In this document: one piece after another, positions 8,005 to 15,320 of the stretch
Position numbering within the stretch: position 1 is the first letter of the stretch
Layout of the letters: every line of letters starts with the position of its first letter
Assembly (NCBI RefSeq): GCF_015709525.1
Contig: NZ_JADNRA010000018.1
Coordinates: 27,296-91,295 of the forward strand
DNA: 64,000 nucleotides
Direction of reading: 5' to 3'
Source: Methylocystis sp. L43
GTDB lineage: Bacteria > Pseudomonadota > Alphaproteobacteria > Rhizobiales > Beijerinckiaceae
The notes under the pieces: model-generated
The model's database searches: none
The model's input: the letters and a program-made list of their open reading frames with translations, nothing else
What the model was told of the DNA's origin: nothing
Position numbers and translations under genes: made by a program

Positions 8005-9000
8005 ATGCGCGCGCCCGCCTTCTGGCGTGAAGACGGCGCGACGGCGCGGCTGCTGTCTCCGCTCGGCGCGCTCTACGGCGACATCGCGCGCAAGCGGCTC
8101 GCGCGCGAGGCGCCGCGCGCCAATTTACCGACGATTGTCATTGGGGGACTGACCGCCGGCGGCGACGGCAAGACGCCGCTCGCGATCGCCGTCGCGCAGC
8201 GTCTCAAGGCGGCGGGCGAGCGCCCCGCCCTTCTCACCCGGGGCTATCGCCGCAGGCGCCGCGAAACGTCCTCCTTCGTCGTAGACGTGACGCGTCACGG
8301 CGCGGACGACGTCGGTGACGAAGCGCTGCTCCTCGCGCGCGTCGCGCCGACGATCGTCGGCTCTGACCGACTTGCGAGCGCAGGCCTGGCGCGGCGCCAA
8401 GGCGCCACCGTCGTCATTCTCGACGACGGATTCCACAGCCGTCGCGTGACGCCCGACCTGACGCTCATCGTCATCGACTCGGACTATGGCGCGGGCAATG
8501 GCCGCTGCCTGCCGGCCGGTCCTTTGCGCGCGCCGCTCGATGCGCAGCTTGCGGCGGCGGATATGCTCGTCGTCGTCGGCGACGGCCTGCCCGGGCGCGA
8601 CATCGCCGCGTGCGCGAATAAACCCGTCATCGCCGCCCATTTGGCGCCCGACAGCGGAGCCACGGAGGCAATGAACGGCGCGCGCCTCGTCGCCTTCGCC
8701 GGCATCGCAAGGCCGGAGAAATTCTTCAGCTTGTTGGAGGCGTCCGGCGCCGAAGTCGCGGCGCGGGTCTCCTTCGGCGATCACCGCCGATTCACGCAAA
8801 GAGATTACGCGACGCTATCGAAGTTACGGCAGGAACAGGGCGCACGGCTCGTCACAACGGAAAAGGATGCGGCGCGGATGGGCGACCAGCTTGCGGCGCT
8901 CGGCGCCGACGCCTGGCCCGTCACCCTGGTCTTCCACGACGCGGCTTTTTTGGACGAGGCGCTTCGCCAGCTGCGTAAGGCGCGACGCTCCGAGCCCTAA
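8005..9000 (+). CDS. lpxK: Tetraacyldisaccharide 4'-kinase
   Basis: LpxK phosphorylates the 4' position of the lipid A disaccharide, a step before Kdo transfer, at the inner membrane. The 331-residue product has the P-loop-like motif GGLTAGGDGKTPLA (about residues 47-60), LTRGYRRR, ILDDGFHSR and TTEKDAAR near the C-terminus, all typical. It sits directly after waaA and its last 4 bases overlap the convergent DUF2093 gene. Confidence 0.95.
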   Translation: MRAPAFWREDGATARLLSPLGALYGDIARKRLAREAPRANLPTIVIGGLTAGGDGKTPLAIAVAQRLKAAGERPALLTRGYRRRRRETSSFVVDVTRHGADDVGDEALLLARVAPTIVGSDRLASAGLARRQGATVVILDDGFHSRRVTPDLTLIVIDSDYGAGNGRCLPAGPLRAPLDAQLAAADMLVVVGDGLPGRDIAACANKPVIAAHLAPDSGATEAMNGARLVAFAGIARPEKFFSLLEASGAEVAARVSFGDHRRFTQRDYATLSKLRQEQGARLVTTEKDAARMGDQLAALGADAWPVTLVFHDAAFLDEALRQLRKARRSEP

Positions 9001-9218
9001 TCAGGCTTCTGCGCGCGGAGACGCATCAGCTTGGCGTGCGGCCCGCTGTAGGGCTCCTGCAGATCGACGTTCCAATAGCGCAGCTCCTCGAGCGGAATTG
9101 GTTCGCCCGTCACGGCGCAGCGCACATAGGCGCCGGGCTTGCGCACGCGATATTCGCCGTCGAGATATTCGACGACAGCCTCTTCAGCGGGCTGAGGCTG
9201 GCGGTCATAGCGGTTCAT
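8997..9218 (-). CDS. DUF2093 family protein
   Basis: The 73-residue product belongs to DUF2093, a short family typical of Hyphomicrobiales. The core YLDGEYRVRKPGAYVRCAVTG and IPLEELRYWNVDLQEPY is complete. I place the start at ATG 9216-9218 because the family begins MNR-D; the longer frame up to 9293 would add 25 atypical residues. It is convergent with lpxK. Function is unknown; a neighbourhood with lpxK is common. Confidence 0.85.
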   Translation of the reverse strand: MNRYDRQPQPAEEAVVEYLDGEYRVRKPGAYVRCAVTGEPIPLEELRYWNVDLQEPYSGPHAKLMRLRAQKPD

Positions 9219-9403
9219 GCGCGTTCTCAACCCGTAGCGCCGGGGAAATGGACGCCCCACGAGGCGCCTGAGCGTCGTCACAAGCGACCTCATCGGCGAA
9301 GCCGAACGCTCCCTATCGGCGGATTAGTTCTACGAGATATAGCATCCGAAGGCATACAAGGAAACGCCCGCCAGCGGGCCGTGTTTGCCGGAGCGTCGTC
9401 CGC

Positions 9404-11299
9404 TTACCAATAGACTTTGGCGCGAAGCTCAAACAGATTGGGATGCGCGCCGGTGTAATTGGCGCCGAGCAAGGTGGGGAGTGGACCACCGTTGTAAAGG
9501 TTCAATGGCGCGACGAGGTTCATCACGCGCGTCCAATTAAACTGAAACGCCAAGCCCACGTCCGGATACCAGTTTACGCCGAGCGTAAGATTCTGCTGAC
9601 GGCCGCCGTTGATCCCGGCGTTCGCGATATATGTCCGCGCGAATGGGTTCGGAGCGACCAATGTCGTCAAAGCGAGCAGGTTGTAGAGAGTGTTCCCGTT
9701 GTAGGGCCCGTTGTTGAGGTCAACGGAGCTGAAGCGCGCAGCCAAGCCCCAGGCGCCATAACCGCCTGCGCTGAAGGGGTTTTTGATCCTGAGCTGATTG
9801 AAGGTTGCGCCGTTTTTGTCCTTTATGTCATAGGCCTGCGCGCGCTCCTCGCCGGTGATCCAATAAGTGCCCTGGATGTAATACCCATCAAAATAAGCCG
9901 ACCGTCCTCCCGGATTGAAGGGAACCAGAGAGCCGTTAACGGGAATGACGCCGGTCGCCGCCGAAGCCGCCGTTAGATAGGTCGCACGGTTGATCGCGTT
10001 TTGATCGCGGTTGTAAAGGGCGCCGAAATATTCCGCCTGGATGCCGAACGGCCCATGCGACGCCGCGAATTCGACGCCGAAGGATTCGACGCTCTTGGTG
10101 CATTTGCCGGCGAAGGCGGAACTGTTGAAGATGTTTTGAGGTATGGGTCCGACGATCGTTCCGCAGGAAAGATCCGGCGTTCCAATGAGGCCCTGGCCGA
10201 GGATATTGGCTTCCGATCTGACGCGGTTGCCCAGCGCAAGCACCCGGTCGTTGTTCGCCGCCGTGGAATCGTTTGGCTGGTGATAGCGGCCGGAAACGCC
10301 GACATGGATAAGATCATGCTCGTTGTGGATCGGCGCGTAGGTCAGGCGTCCTGTCAGATCGAAATACTGCCCGCCTCCCGTGGCTTGGAACCAGGTCGTG
10401 TTGGACGGGAATGGCGCGCCGCCGCCCGCGTTGGGTATGTAAAGTCGCGGAATGCCCCAGGTGGCCGGATAACCACGCGCGGGGTTCAGGCTCGCATCGC
10501 CGAAGCTGGTGCTGAATATGCCGCCCTTGAAGGTCCAGTCGTCGCCGTAGGCGCCCACTGCAAGGCCGATATGACGATCCGGCTGGAAGGTGTCGACCGC
10601 AAGCGAGCGTTCGATGAAGTCGCGGTATTTTGAGGAATTGATCGCCTCGACGCTGAAGGGCTCGAACATGCTGCCGACCATGACGTAGGCCGGCTCCTTG
10701 GCGAACGGCAGCGTGAACAGCGGACTTTGAATGCCAAAGTAGGCGTCGCGAATGCCGCCGTAGACGTGATTGACGCCGGTTATCTGGCTCGTTCCGGCGA
10801 AGTCGTATTGCAGCTTGTAGAAGTAGATCTGCGCGGCCTTGCCTTCGGCTTCGAGGCGAAGCTGTCGGCCGCCAACCTGGTTGTCGAAACCATTGAGCGG
10901 CAGAGCAATGCCGCCGCCGTCGATGAGAATGCGGCCGCCGACTTTGAAGCTATACGCCTTGTCTTCGGTCTCGACGAAGAGGCCGTTCTTGAAGCTGACA
11001 AACACCGGCGGCCGTGGGGGCGTATCGGACGACCCCTTGGACGCCGCGGCGTTGGCAATATTCGTTTCGTTCTGCTGTGAACGGCCTTTCGAGGACGCGT
11101 TGCGCGACTGTGATTTGGACTGGCGCGCCTCCTGACGAAGCTTGGCGACCTCGGCTTCCAGCGGACGAAGCCTGGCGATCTCCGCTTCAAGCATGCGCAA
11201 TCGCGCCTCGACGGCGCTGTCGGATGCGCCGGCGCCTGTCGAGAGCAACGTCCCCATCGTCGCCAGGACGAGTGCTTGCTTCTCCCGCCGAATCGCCAA
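9404..11299 (-). CDS. OprO/OprP-family outer-membrane porin, first copy
   Basis: The 631-residue product is a large beta-barrel porin. It has a signal peptide (about residues 8-25), then a coiled-coil stretch (AVEARLRMLEAEIARLRPLEAEVAKL), a linker rich in Ser, Gln and Asn, and a barrel beginning near FVSFKNGLFVETEDKAYSF. The last residue is Trp after alternating aromatic positions (RAKVYW), the usual outer-membrane insertion signal. Family members include phosphate-selective porins, but selectivity cannot be read from sequence. The start is a TTG; an ATG 14 codons later would cut into the signal peptide. A paralogue of similar layout lies 2 kb away (13272-15035). Confidence 0.85.
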   Translation of the reverse strand: MAIRREKQALVLATMGTLLSTGAGASDSAVEARLRMLEAEIARLRPLEAEVAKLRQEARQSKSQSRNASSKGRSQQNETNIANAAASKGSSDTPPRPPVFVSFKNGLFVETEDKAYSFKVGGRILIDGGGIALPLNGFDNQVGGRQLRLEAEGKAAQIYFYKLQYDFAGTSQITGVNHVYGGIRDAYFGIQSPLFTLPFAKEPAYVMVGSMFEPFSVEAINSSKYRDFIERSLAVDTFQPDRHIGLAVGAYGDDWTFKGGIFSTSFGDASLNPARGYPATWGIPRLYIPNAGGGAPFPSNTTWFQATGGGQYFDLTGRLTYAPIHNEHDLIHVGVSGRYHQPNDSTAANNDRVLALGNRVRSEANILGQGLIGTPDLSCGTIVGPIPQNIFNSSAFAGKCTKSVESFGVEFAASHGPFGIQAEYFGALYNRDQNAINRATYLTAASAATGVIPVNGSLVPFNPGGRSAYFDGYYIQGTYWITGEERAQAYDIKDKNGATFNQLRIKNPFSAGGYGAWGLAARFSSVDLNNGPYNGNTLYNLLALTTLVAPNPFARTYIANAGINGGRQQNLTLGVNWYPDVGLAFQFNWTRVMNLVAPLNLYNGGPLPTLLGANYTGAHPNLFELRAKVYW

Positions 11300-11600
11300 G
11301 CCCAGCCCCGCACGTCCCTTTGTGTTCGGGGAAAGGGTGCGGCGTTAACCTTAACGAATGGTTAGCGACATGCTTCCCCACCAACATCTGGGGCAAAGGA
11401 AGGCCGGCCGGGCCTTTGGCTCGGCTGGCGGAAACAAAGCTTCGGCGGCGTCACTTTTCAGTAAACTTGGAGCAGTTCGGATGCGCTCGCTGAGCAGGTC
11501 TTGGAGAACAAACCGGTTCATAGATTCCGCGGCGGCGCATATCTCAACTGTCAAACGCCATACCCCGCGGGGACCTCGTAGCGCTATACTTCCAAGGGAA
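11300..11600. other. Intergenic region upstream of the first porin
   Basis: These 301 bases separate the porin start from the end of the small secreted-protein gene, all read leftward. The porin promoter should lie here. A self-complementary CCCCGCGGGG occurs near 11566, without a following T-run, so it is at best a weak terminator. Short frames here lack family signatures or good ribosome binding sites. Confidence 0.4.
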
Positions 11601-11834
11601 TCAATTAAACATCATCCCATGGCAAGCGCGCCTAGCGTCAACGTCATCGCCGTATTTGTATAGCTGCCGCATATAATCGCACCCCAGATAATGCGCGTTG
11701 GCCCAGACTTGGTGCTGCAGCCACGGCGGCGCAGCCGGATAGCAGCAAGGCGCGCGCCCACGTTGGGCAAGAGCGTCGCCGCTTGCGAGTGCGCAAGCAA
11801 GGGCGAAAAACGCTACCGTCAATGTTTTCTTCAT
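11601..11834 (-). CDS. Small secreted protein, unknown family
   Basis: The 77-residue product starts at ATG 11834 with GGAGAAAGGTC upstream and has a clear signal peptide ending ALA-Q (about residue 24). The mature part is about 53 residues with three or four Cys (CCYP, GCDY, ACHG) and Tyr/His residues (HYLGCDY, QLYKYGDD). I do not recognise a family. It lies 41 bases downstream of another small secreted-protein gene on the same strand, so the two probably share a transcript. A periplasmic or metal-binding role is possible but unproven. Confidence 0.65.
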   Translation of the reverse strand: MKKTLTVAFFALACALASGDALAQRGRAPCCYPAAPPWLQHQVWANAHYLGCDYMRQLYKYGDDVDARRACHGMMFN

Positions 11835-11875
11835 GACCTTTCTCCGACTTTTGAGCAGGCCTTCACCCAACCGGA

Positions 11876-12109
11876 TCAGTCCAGCGCCATTCCGTGATGC
11901 TGGCGCCGATCATGGTGATAGTAGTAGTCAGCGCTGTTTCCGTAGTGGCCAAGATGAGCGCAAGACGGATGATTCCAACCACTGCGCTCACAAGCGGCAT
12001 GGTTCGGATGCCGGTTGGGCGATACGTGACGCTTATGATCCGCGAGAGCGGACTGGCTCAATGCAACAAATCCCGTGACCGCAGCAGCGAAGAGCACGCG
12101 CTGTTTCAT
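11876..12109 (-). CDS. Small secreted His-rich protein
   Basis: The 77-residue product has a signal peptide ending ALA-D at residue 23. The mature 54 residues hold about 14 histidines spread through HKRHVSPNRHPNH, HPSCAHLGHYG and YYYHHDRRQHHG, plus two Cys. AGGAGC precedes the ATG at good spacing. The composition suggests binding of copper, zinc or iron in the periplasm, which is inference. It is upstream of the other small secreted gene and lies between the two porin genes. No homologous family came to mind. Confidence 0.65.
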   Translation of the reverse strand: MKQRVLFAAAVTGFVALSQSALADHKRHVSPNRHPNHAACERSGWNHPSCAHLGHYGNSADYYYHHDRRQHHGMALD

Positions 12110-12533
12110 TCAAAAAGCTCCTGAGTAAGGCGAAGGTCCGCATGTCACAGTTATGTCACACTAGGTCCACGTCAACAGACGCGCCCGAATTTTTCACAGA
12201 GCTTCAGTTTCGATTGGAGGTCGAAAGCGGCATGCCGCGCATGCGCGGCCTTCAGCCGAGATTTGCGTAACTGAGCGTGGGACGTGGCGTTTGCGGCGAC
12301 GCCCGCGCGTTGCGCGGGGTCGCGCCGCCGTCCTGACCGGGCGACTTGCGGCTTACTCTTTGCGCAGAAAACCTTGTCCGTTGATCTTCAGCGTGTTGGC
12401 CTACTCTCACATGCGCGGCGATGCTACGATCAGCCGCTTCGGACGATAACCACAACGCTGTCCGCTCCCAGTTTCCAAGACCGCTCGTTGAGAGTAGCGA
12501 GGGGACGTCTGCGTACAATTCAAGGCGAGAAAC
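12110..12533. other. Divergent intergenic region with paired TGTCACA repeats
   Basis: These 424 bases separate the leftward His-rich secreted-protein gene from the rightward dioxygenase gene. TGTCACA occurs at 12143-12149 and 12154-12160, 11 bases apart, 34-51 bases upstream of the secreted-protein start, which is a plausible regulator or sigma-factor site on that promoter. Frames elsewhere in the gap have no convincing start signals or similarity. I found no RNA gene signature. Confidence 0.4.
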
Positions 12534-13184
12534 GTGCTGCTCATCGACGATTTTCTGGACGAAGACCAGTGCGCGCGCTTCCGTCAGCGCATCATCAACG
12601 CGCCGTTTGTTTCGGGGGCGTCCACGGCCGGCGGAATGGCGGCGAACGTCAAGAAAAATCTTCAGCTTGACGAGCGGAAGGCAGGCAAAGTCGTCGACGA
12701 GATCAAGTCACTGATTTTTGCGCACCCGGACGTCGATCTTTTCGCAATGCCGGAGAAGCTCGTCGGCGTAATCATCAATCGCTACGACGAGGGAATGGAA
12801 TACGGAAACCATTCCGACTCCCCGATCATGGAAGGCGTCCGTTGCGATCTGTCCTTCACTTTGTTTCTGGAGGATCACAGTAACTATGATGGCGGCGAAC
12901 TTGTGCTCGAGCAGGAGCACGGGCTCATCAAAGTCAAACCGAAAATCGGCAGCATTTTCGTCTATTCGACCGGCCTGACGCATCGCGTCGCCAAAGTGAC
13001 GCGCGGCAGCCGTCTCGCCTGCGTGGGCTGGATCAAGAGCCGCATCCGCGATGAAGGCCGCCGCAAAGTTCTACGCGACCTCAATGCCGTTCTTGGCGCC
13101 TATATGGAAAAGAACGGACATGACGCGATCGCCGATCTGCAGCTGAAAGTCATCGGCGATCTGATCCGGATGTGGCACGAGTGA
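12534..13184 (+). CDS. PKHD-type Fe(II)/2-oxoglutarate dioxygenase (PiuC-like)
   Basis: This is a 216-residue member of the PKHD-type hydroxylase family, which uses Fe(II) and 2-oxoglutarate. The iron ligands are visible as HSD in YGNHSDSPIM and the distal His in GLTHRVAKV, followed by the 2-oxoglutarate Arg in TRGSRLACVGW. The N-terminal DFLDEDQCARFR and KKNLQL are also typical. The start is GTG 12534 behind GGCGAGAAAC. Relatives are often next to iron-siderophore receptors; here it sits between porin genes. The substrate is unknown. Confidence 0.88.
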   Translation: MLLIDDFLDEDQCARFRQRIINAPFVSGASTAGGMAANVKKNLQLDERKAGKVVDEIKSLIFAHPDVDLFAMPEKLVGVIINRYDEGMEYGNHSDSPIMEGVRCDLSFTLFLEDHSNYDGGELVLEQEHGLIKVKPKIGSIFVYSTGLTHRVAKVTRGSRLACVGWIKSRIRDEGRRKVLRDLNAVLGAYMEKNGHDAIADLQLKVIGDLIRMWHE

Positions 13185-13210
13185 AATATCTAAAAACAAG
13201 TCGTGGATAC

Positions 13211-13242
13211 AAATGAAAATCCCGCCGGGAGAACCCGGCGGG
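13211..13242 (-). terminator. Rho-independent terminator after the second porin
   Basis: A perfect 9-base stem CCCGCCGGG/CCCGGCGGG (13221-13229 and 13234-13242) closes a 4-base loop. Read leftward it is followed by ATTTTCATTTG, a T-rich tail, so it fits the leftward porin gene ending at 13272. It may also slow the convergent dioxygenase transcript, though no T-run follows in that direction. Confidence 0.85.
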
Positions 13243-13271
13243 AGCGCTTGCGAGTCAGACGGAAGAGACTG

Positions 13272-15035
13272 TCACCACCAGACTTCCGCGCGGGTGAGGA
13301 AGGAGTTGGTGTCGTTCGAATTGAGCCAGGGCTGGTTGAATGGCGCGACATTGGCAAGAACGCGGCCGTAGTTGAACAGGAAGCGGTAGCCCTTTTCCGG
13401 ATACCAGTTCAGGCCCAGCGTGATCTTGTTGACGCGACCGCCGGTCAGCCCGACCGAATTCGCCGCGAGAACAGCCGAGGCCAGACCCCCAGGAGTGGCG
13501 ACGCCGGGAACGAGGCCGAGCGCGCCATAGGCCGGAAGATAGCTCCAGGAGCCTTGCGCGCCGTTGTTGAGGTCGATCGAGCTCCAGCGCCCCGCGACTT
13601 CCCAAGCTCCGTAGCCGCCCTTGCTGATCGGATTGAGGATCTTGGGCTGCGTCGAGAAAGTGTAGGGCGTGTTGACGTTGTGCTCGATGTCCGTATAGCC
13701 CGAGATGCGCGTTTCGCCGGTCAGGAACCACTGCGCCTGCACATAAAAGCCGTCAAATGCCGAGGAGCTTTGGAGACCCTGACCCGCAGCGAGCCGCGCC
13801 GCCTGAAACGCGGGCACGCCCGTCAGCGCGCTGGGGGTAATCAGCAGAGCAGCCGAGTTGTAGGAGTTGCGGTTGTAGTATTGCTGAGAGTATTCGGCCT
13901 GAATGCTGAAGGGCCCGTGAACGGCCACGAATTCGACGTTGAACTGAGTGGAGTTTTTCAGACAGTTGTTCTGAGCGAGCGAGCCGCCCAACCCCTGGTT
14001 AGCCGCCCATACTGAGCCAAAGAGATTGAACGGACCGCCCGGATTGCACGACATATCCGGCGTGCCGAGCAGACGTGTGTTGAGCGCGTTGGCTTCGTTG
14101 CGCACGCCGCGTCCGACGAGCAATTCATCGTTCGAAGCGCCGGTCGCGCCATTGTTTTGGTAATAGCGGCCCGTGGCGCCGATATGGATCAGATCCTCTT
14201 CGGTGCGAATCGGCAGGAAGACCGCGCGGCCGTCAACCTCCCAATACTGGCCAAGGCGATTGTTGAATGGACGGATGGCCGTGTCTTGCGGGCTGGTGCT
14301 GTAGATGCCGGTCTTGACGCCCCAATTGTGATCGCCCGTGGAGATCGACGCGCCGAGATGTCGCCTTGGCGTGTTGAACGCGTCCGACATCATCGAACGC
14401 TCGATGAAGGTGATGCCTGAGTTCGAGGTGCTCATCGCCTCGAGTCCCAGGGGCCTCAACTGATTGGCGAGCTGAATGAAGATGTTCTTTTCATAGGGGA
14501 GGCCGAGCTTGGCCAGGATCGGATAGTTGAAGCCCAGCCAGGCGTCGCGTACGTTGGCCGAGCTCGCGGCGCCGCTGCTTCCGCCGAATTCGAACTGCGT
14601 CCGATAATACCAATGTTTGAACGCCTTGCCGGCGATATCGATACGGGCGCGGCGCAGCAGCACATTGCTCGCGTCGCCGTTGGCGGGGTCGCTCTGCCAG
14701 CCGCCGTCGGCATGAACGCGGCCGCCGACATAGAATGAGAAAGCCTTATCTTCGGTTTCGACGAACAGGCCGTTCTTGAAGCTGACGAAGACCGGCGGCG
14801 GCGGCGGATGGCCATGACCGTCCTTACTGACATGCGCGTGAGCGGCGTTCGCGACATTGGTCGCGCGCTTGACCTCGGCGCGCTGCTTGGCGACCTGCGC
14901 TTCAAGCTGCTGCAGCCGCGCCTTCAACTCGCGAAGTTCGGACGCGGTGTCCGCCGCGGCCGGAGTGGCCGAACCCGTTGCAAATAAGCCGAACGCAGCG
15001 ATGGCGAGCGCGCGTTGTCCAACTCCAAGTTTCAT
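13272..15035 (-). CDS. OprO/OprP-family outer-membrane porin, second copy
   Basis: The 587-residue product has the same design as the porin at 9404-11299: signal peptide (to about residue 28), coiled coil (ELRELKARLQQLEAQVAKQ), spacer, then a barrel starting FVSFKNGLFVETEDKAFSF and ending in Trp (RAEVWW). The shared barrel entry and C-terminal part (LGLNWYP, NGGRVNKI-like segments) mark them as paralogues. The ATG at 15035 follows GGGGATCAGACC. Solute specificity is unknown. A perfect palindrome at 15144-15163 in the upstream region may be an operator. Confidence 0.87.
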   Translation of the reverse strand: MKLGVGQRALAIAAFGLFATGSATPAAADTASELRELKARLQQLEAQVAKQRAEVKRATNVANAAHAHVSKDGHGHPPPPPVFVSFKNGLFVETEDKAFSFYVGGRVHADGGWQSDPANGDASNVLLRRARIDIAGKAFKHWYYRTQFEFGGSSGAASSANVRDAWLGFNYPILAKLGLPYEKNIFIQLANQLRPLGLEAMSTSNSGITFIERSMMSDAFNTPRRHLGASISTGDHNWGVKTGIYSTSPQDTAIRPFNNRLGQYWEVDGRAVFLPIRTEEDLIHIGATGRYYQNNGATGASNDELLVGRGVRNEANALNTRLLGTPDMSCNPGGPFNLFGSVWAANQGLGGSLAQNNCLKNSTQFNVEFVAVHGPFSIQAEYSQQYYNRNSYNSAALLITPSALTGVPAFQAARLAAGQGLQSSSAFDGFYVQAQWFLTGETRISGYTDIEHNVNTPYTFSTQPKILNPISKGGYGAWEVAGRWSSIDLNNGAQGSWSYLPAYGALGLVPGVATPGGLASAVLAANSVGLTGGRVNKITLGLNWYPEKGYRFLFNYGRVLANVAPFNQPWLNSNDTNSFLTRAEVWW

Positions 15036-15143
15036 TGGTCTGATCCCCCGGTTAACTTTCGGGCGACAGTGAAGCCGACGCTGGATGACGGGCCCATGAC
15101 AAACTTTGGCCTAGCCGTAATGTGACGTTGCAAGGCACAAGAG

Positions 15144-15163
15144 GTGTGGCGCCAGCGCCACAC
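15144..15163. promoter_or_regulatory. Perfect 9-2-9 palindrome upstream of the second porin
   Basis: GTGTGGCGC and GCGCCACAC are exact reverse complements separated by CA. The site is about 110 bases upstream of the porin ATG. A second, shorter dyad TGTGGC/GCCACA lies at 15188-15205 and repeats the same half-site sequence. Two related half-site pairs suggest a DNA-binding protein, but either could instead form hairpins in a transcript coming from sbcC. Confidence 0.45.
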
Positions 15164-15320
15164 TCACTGGCGCTGATCATTGTTTTTTGTGGCTTTACCG
15201 CCACATCACAGGTTTTTTTCCGGAAGCGTCGCCGCGAATTTGCGGCTTTTTCGACGCAACTCATCCTGCCGGCAGAATCGATCGGCGGCTTCTTTCAGGG
15301 TCGGCCAGTGGCATCACGCG

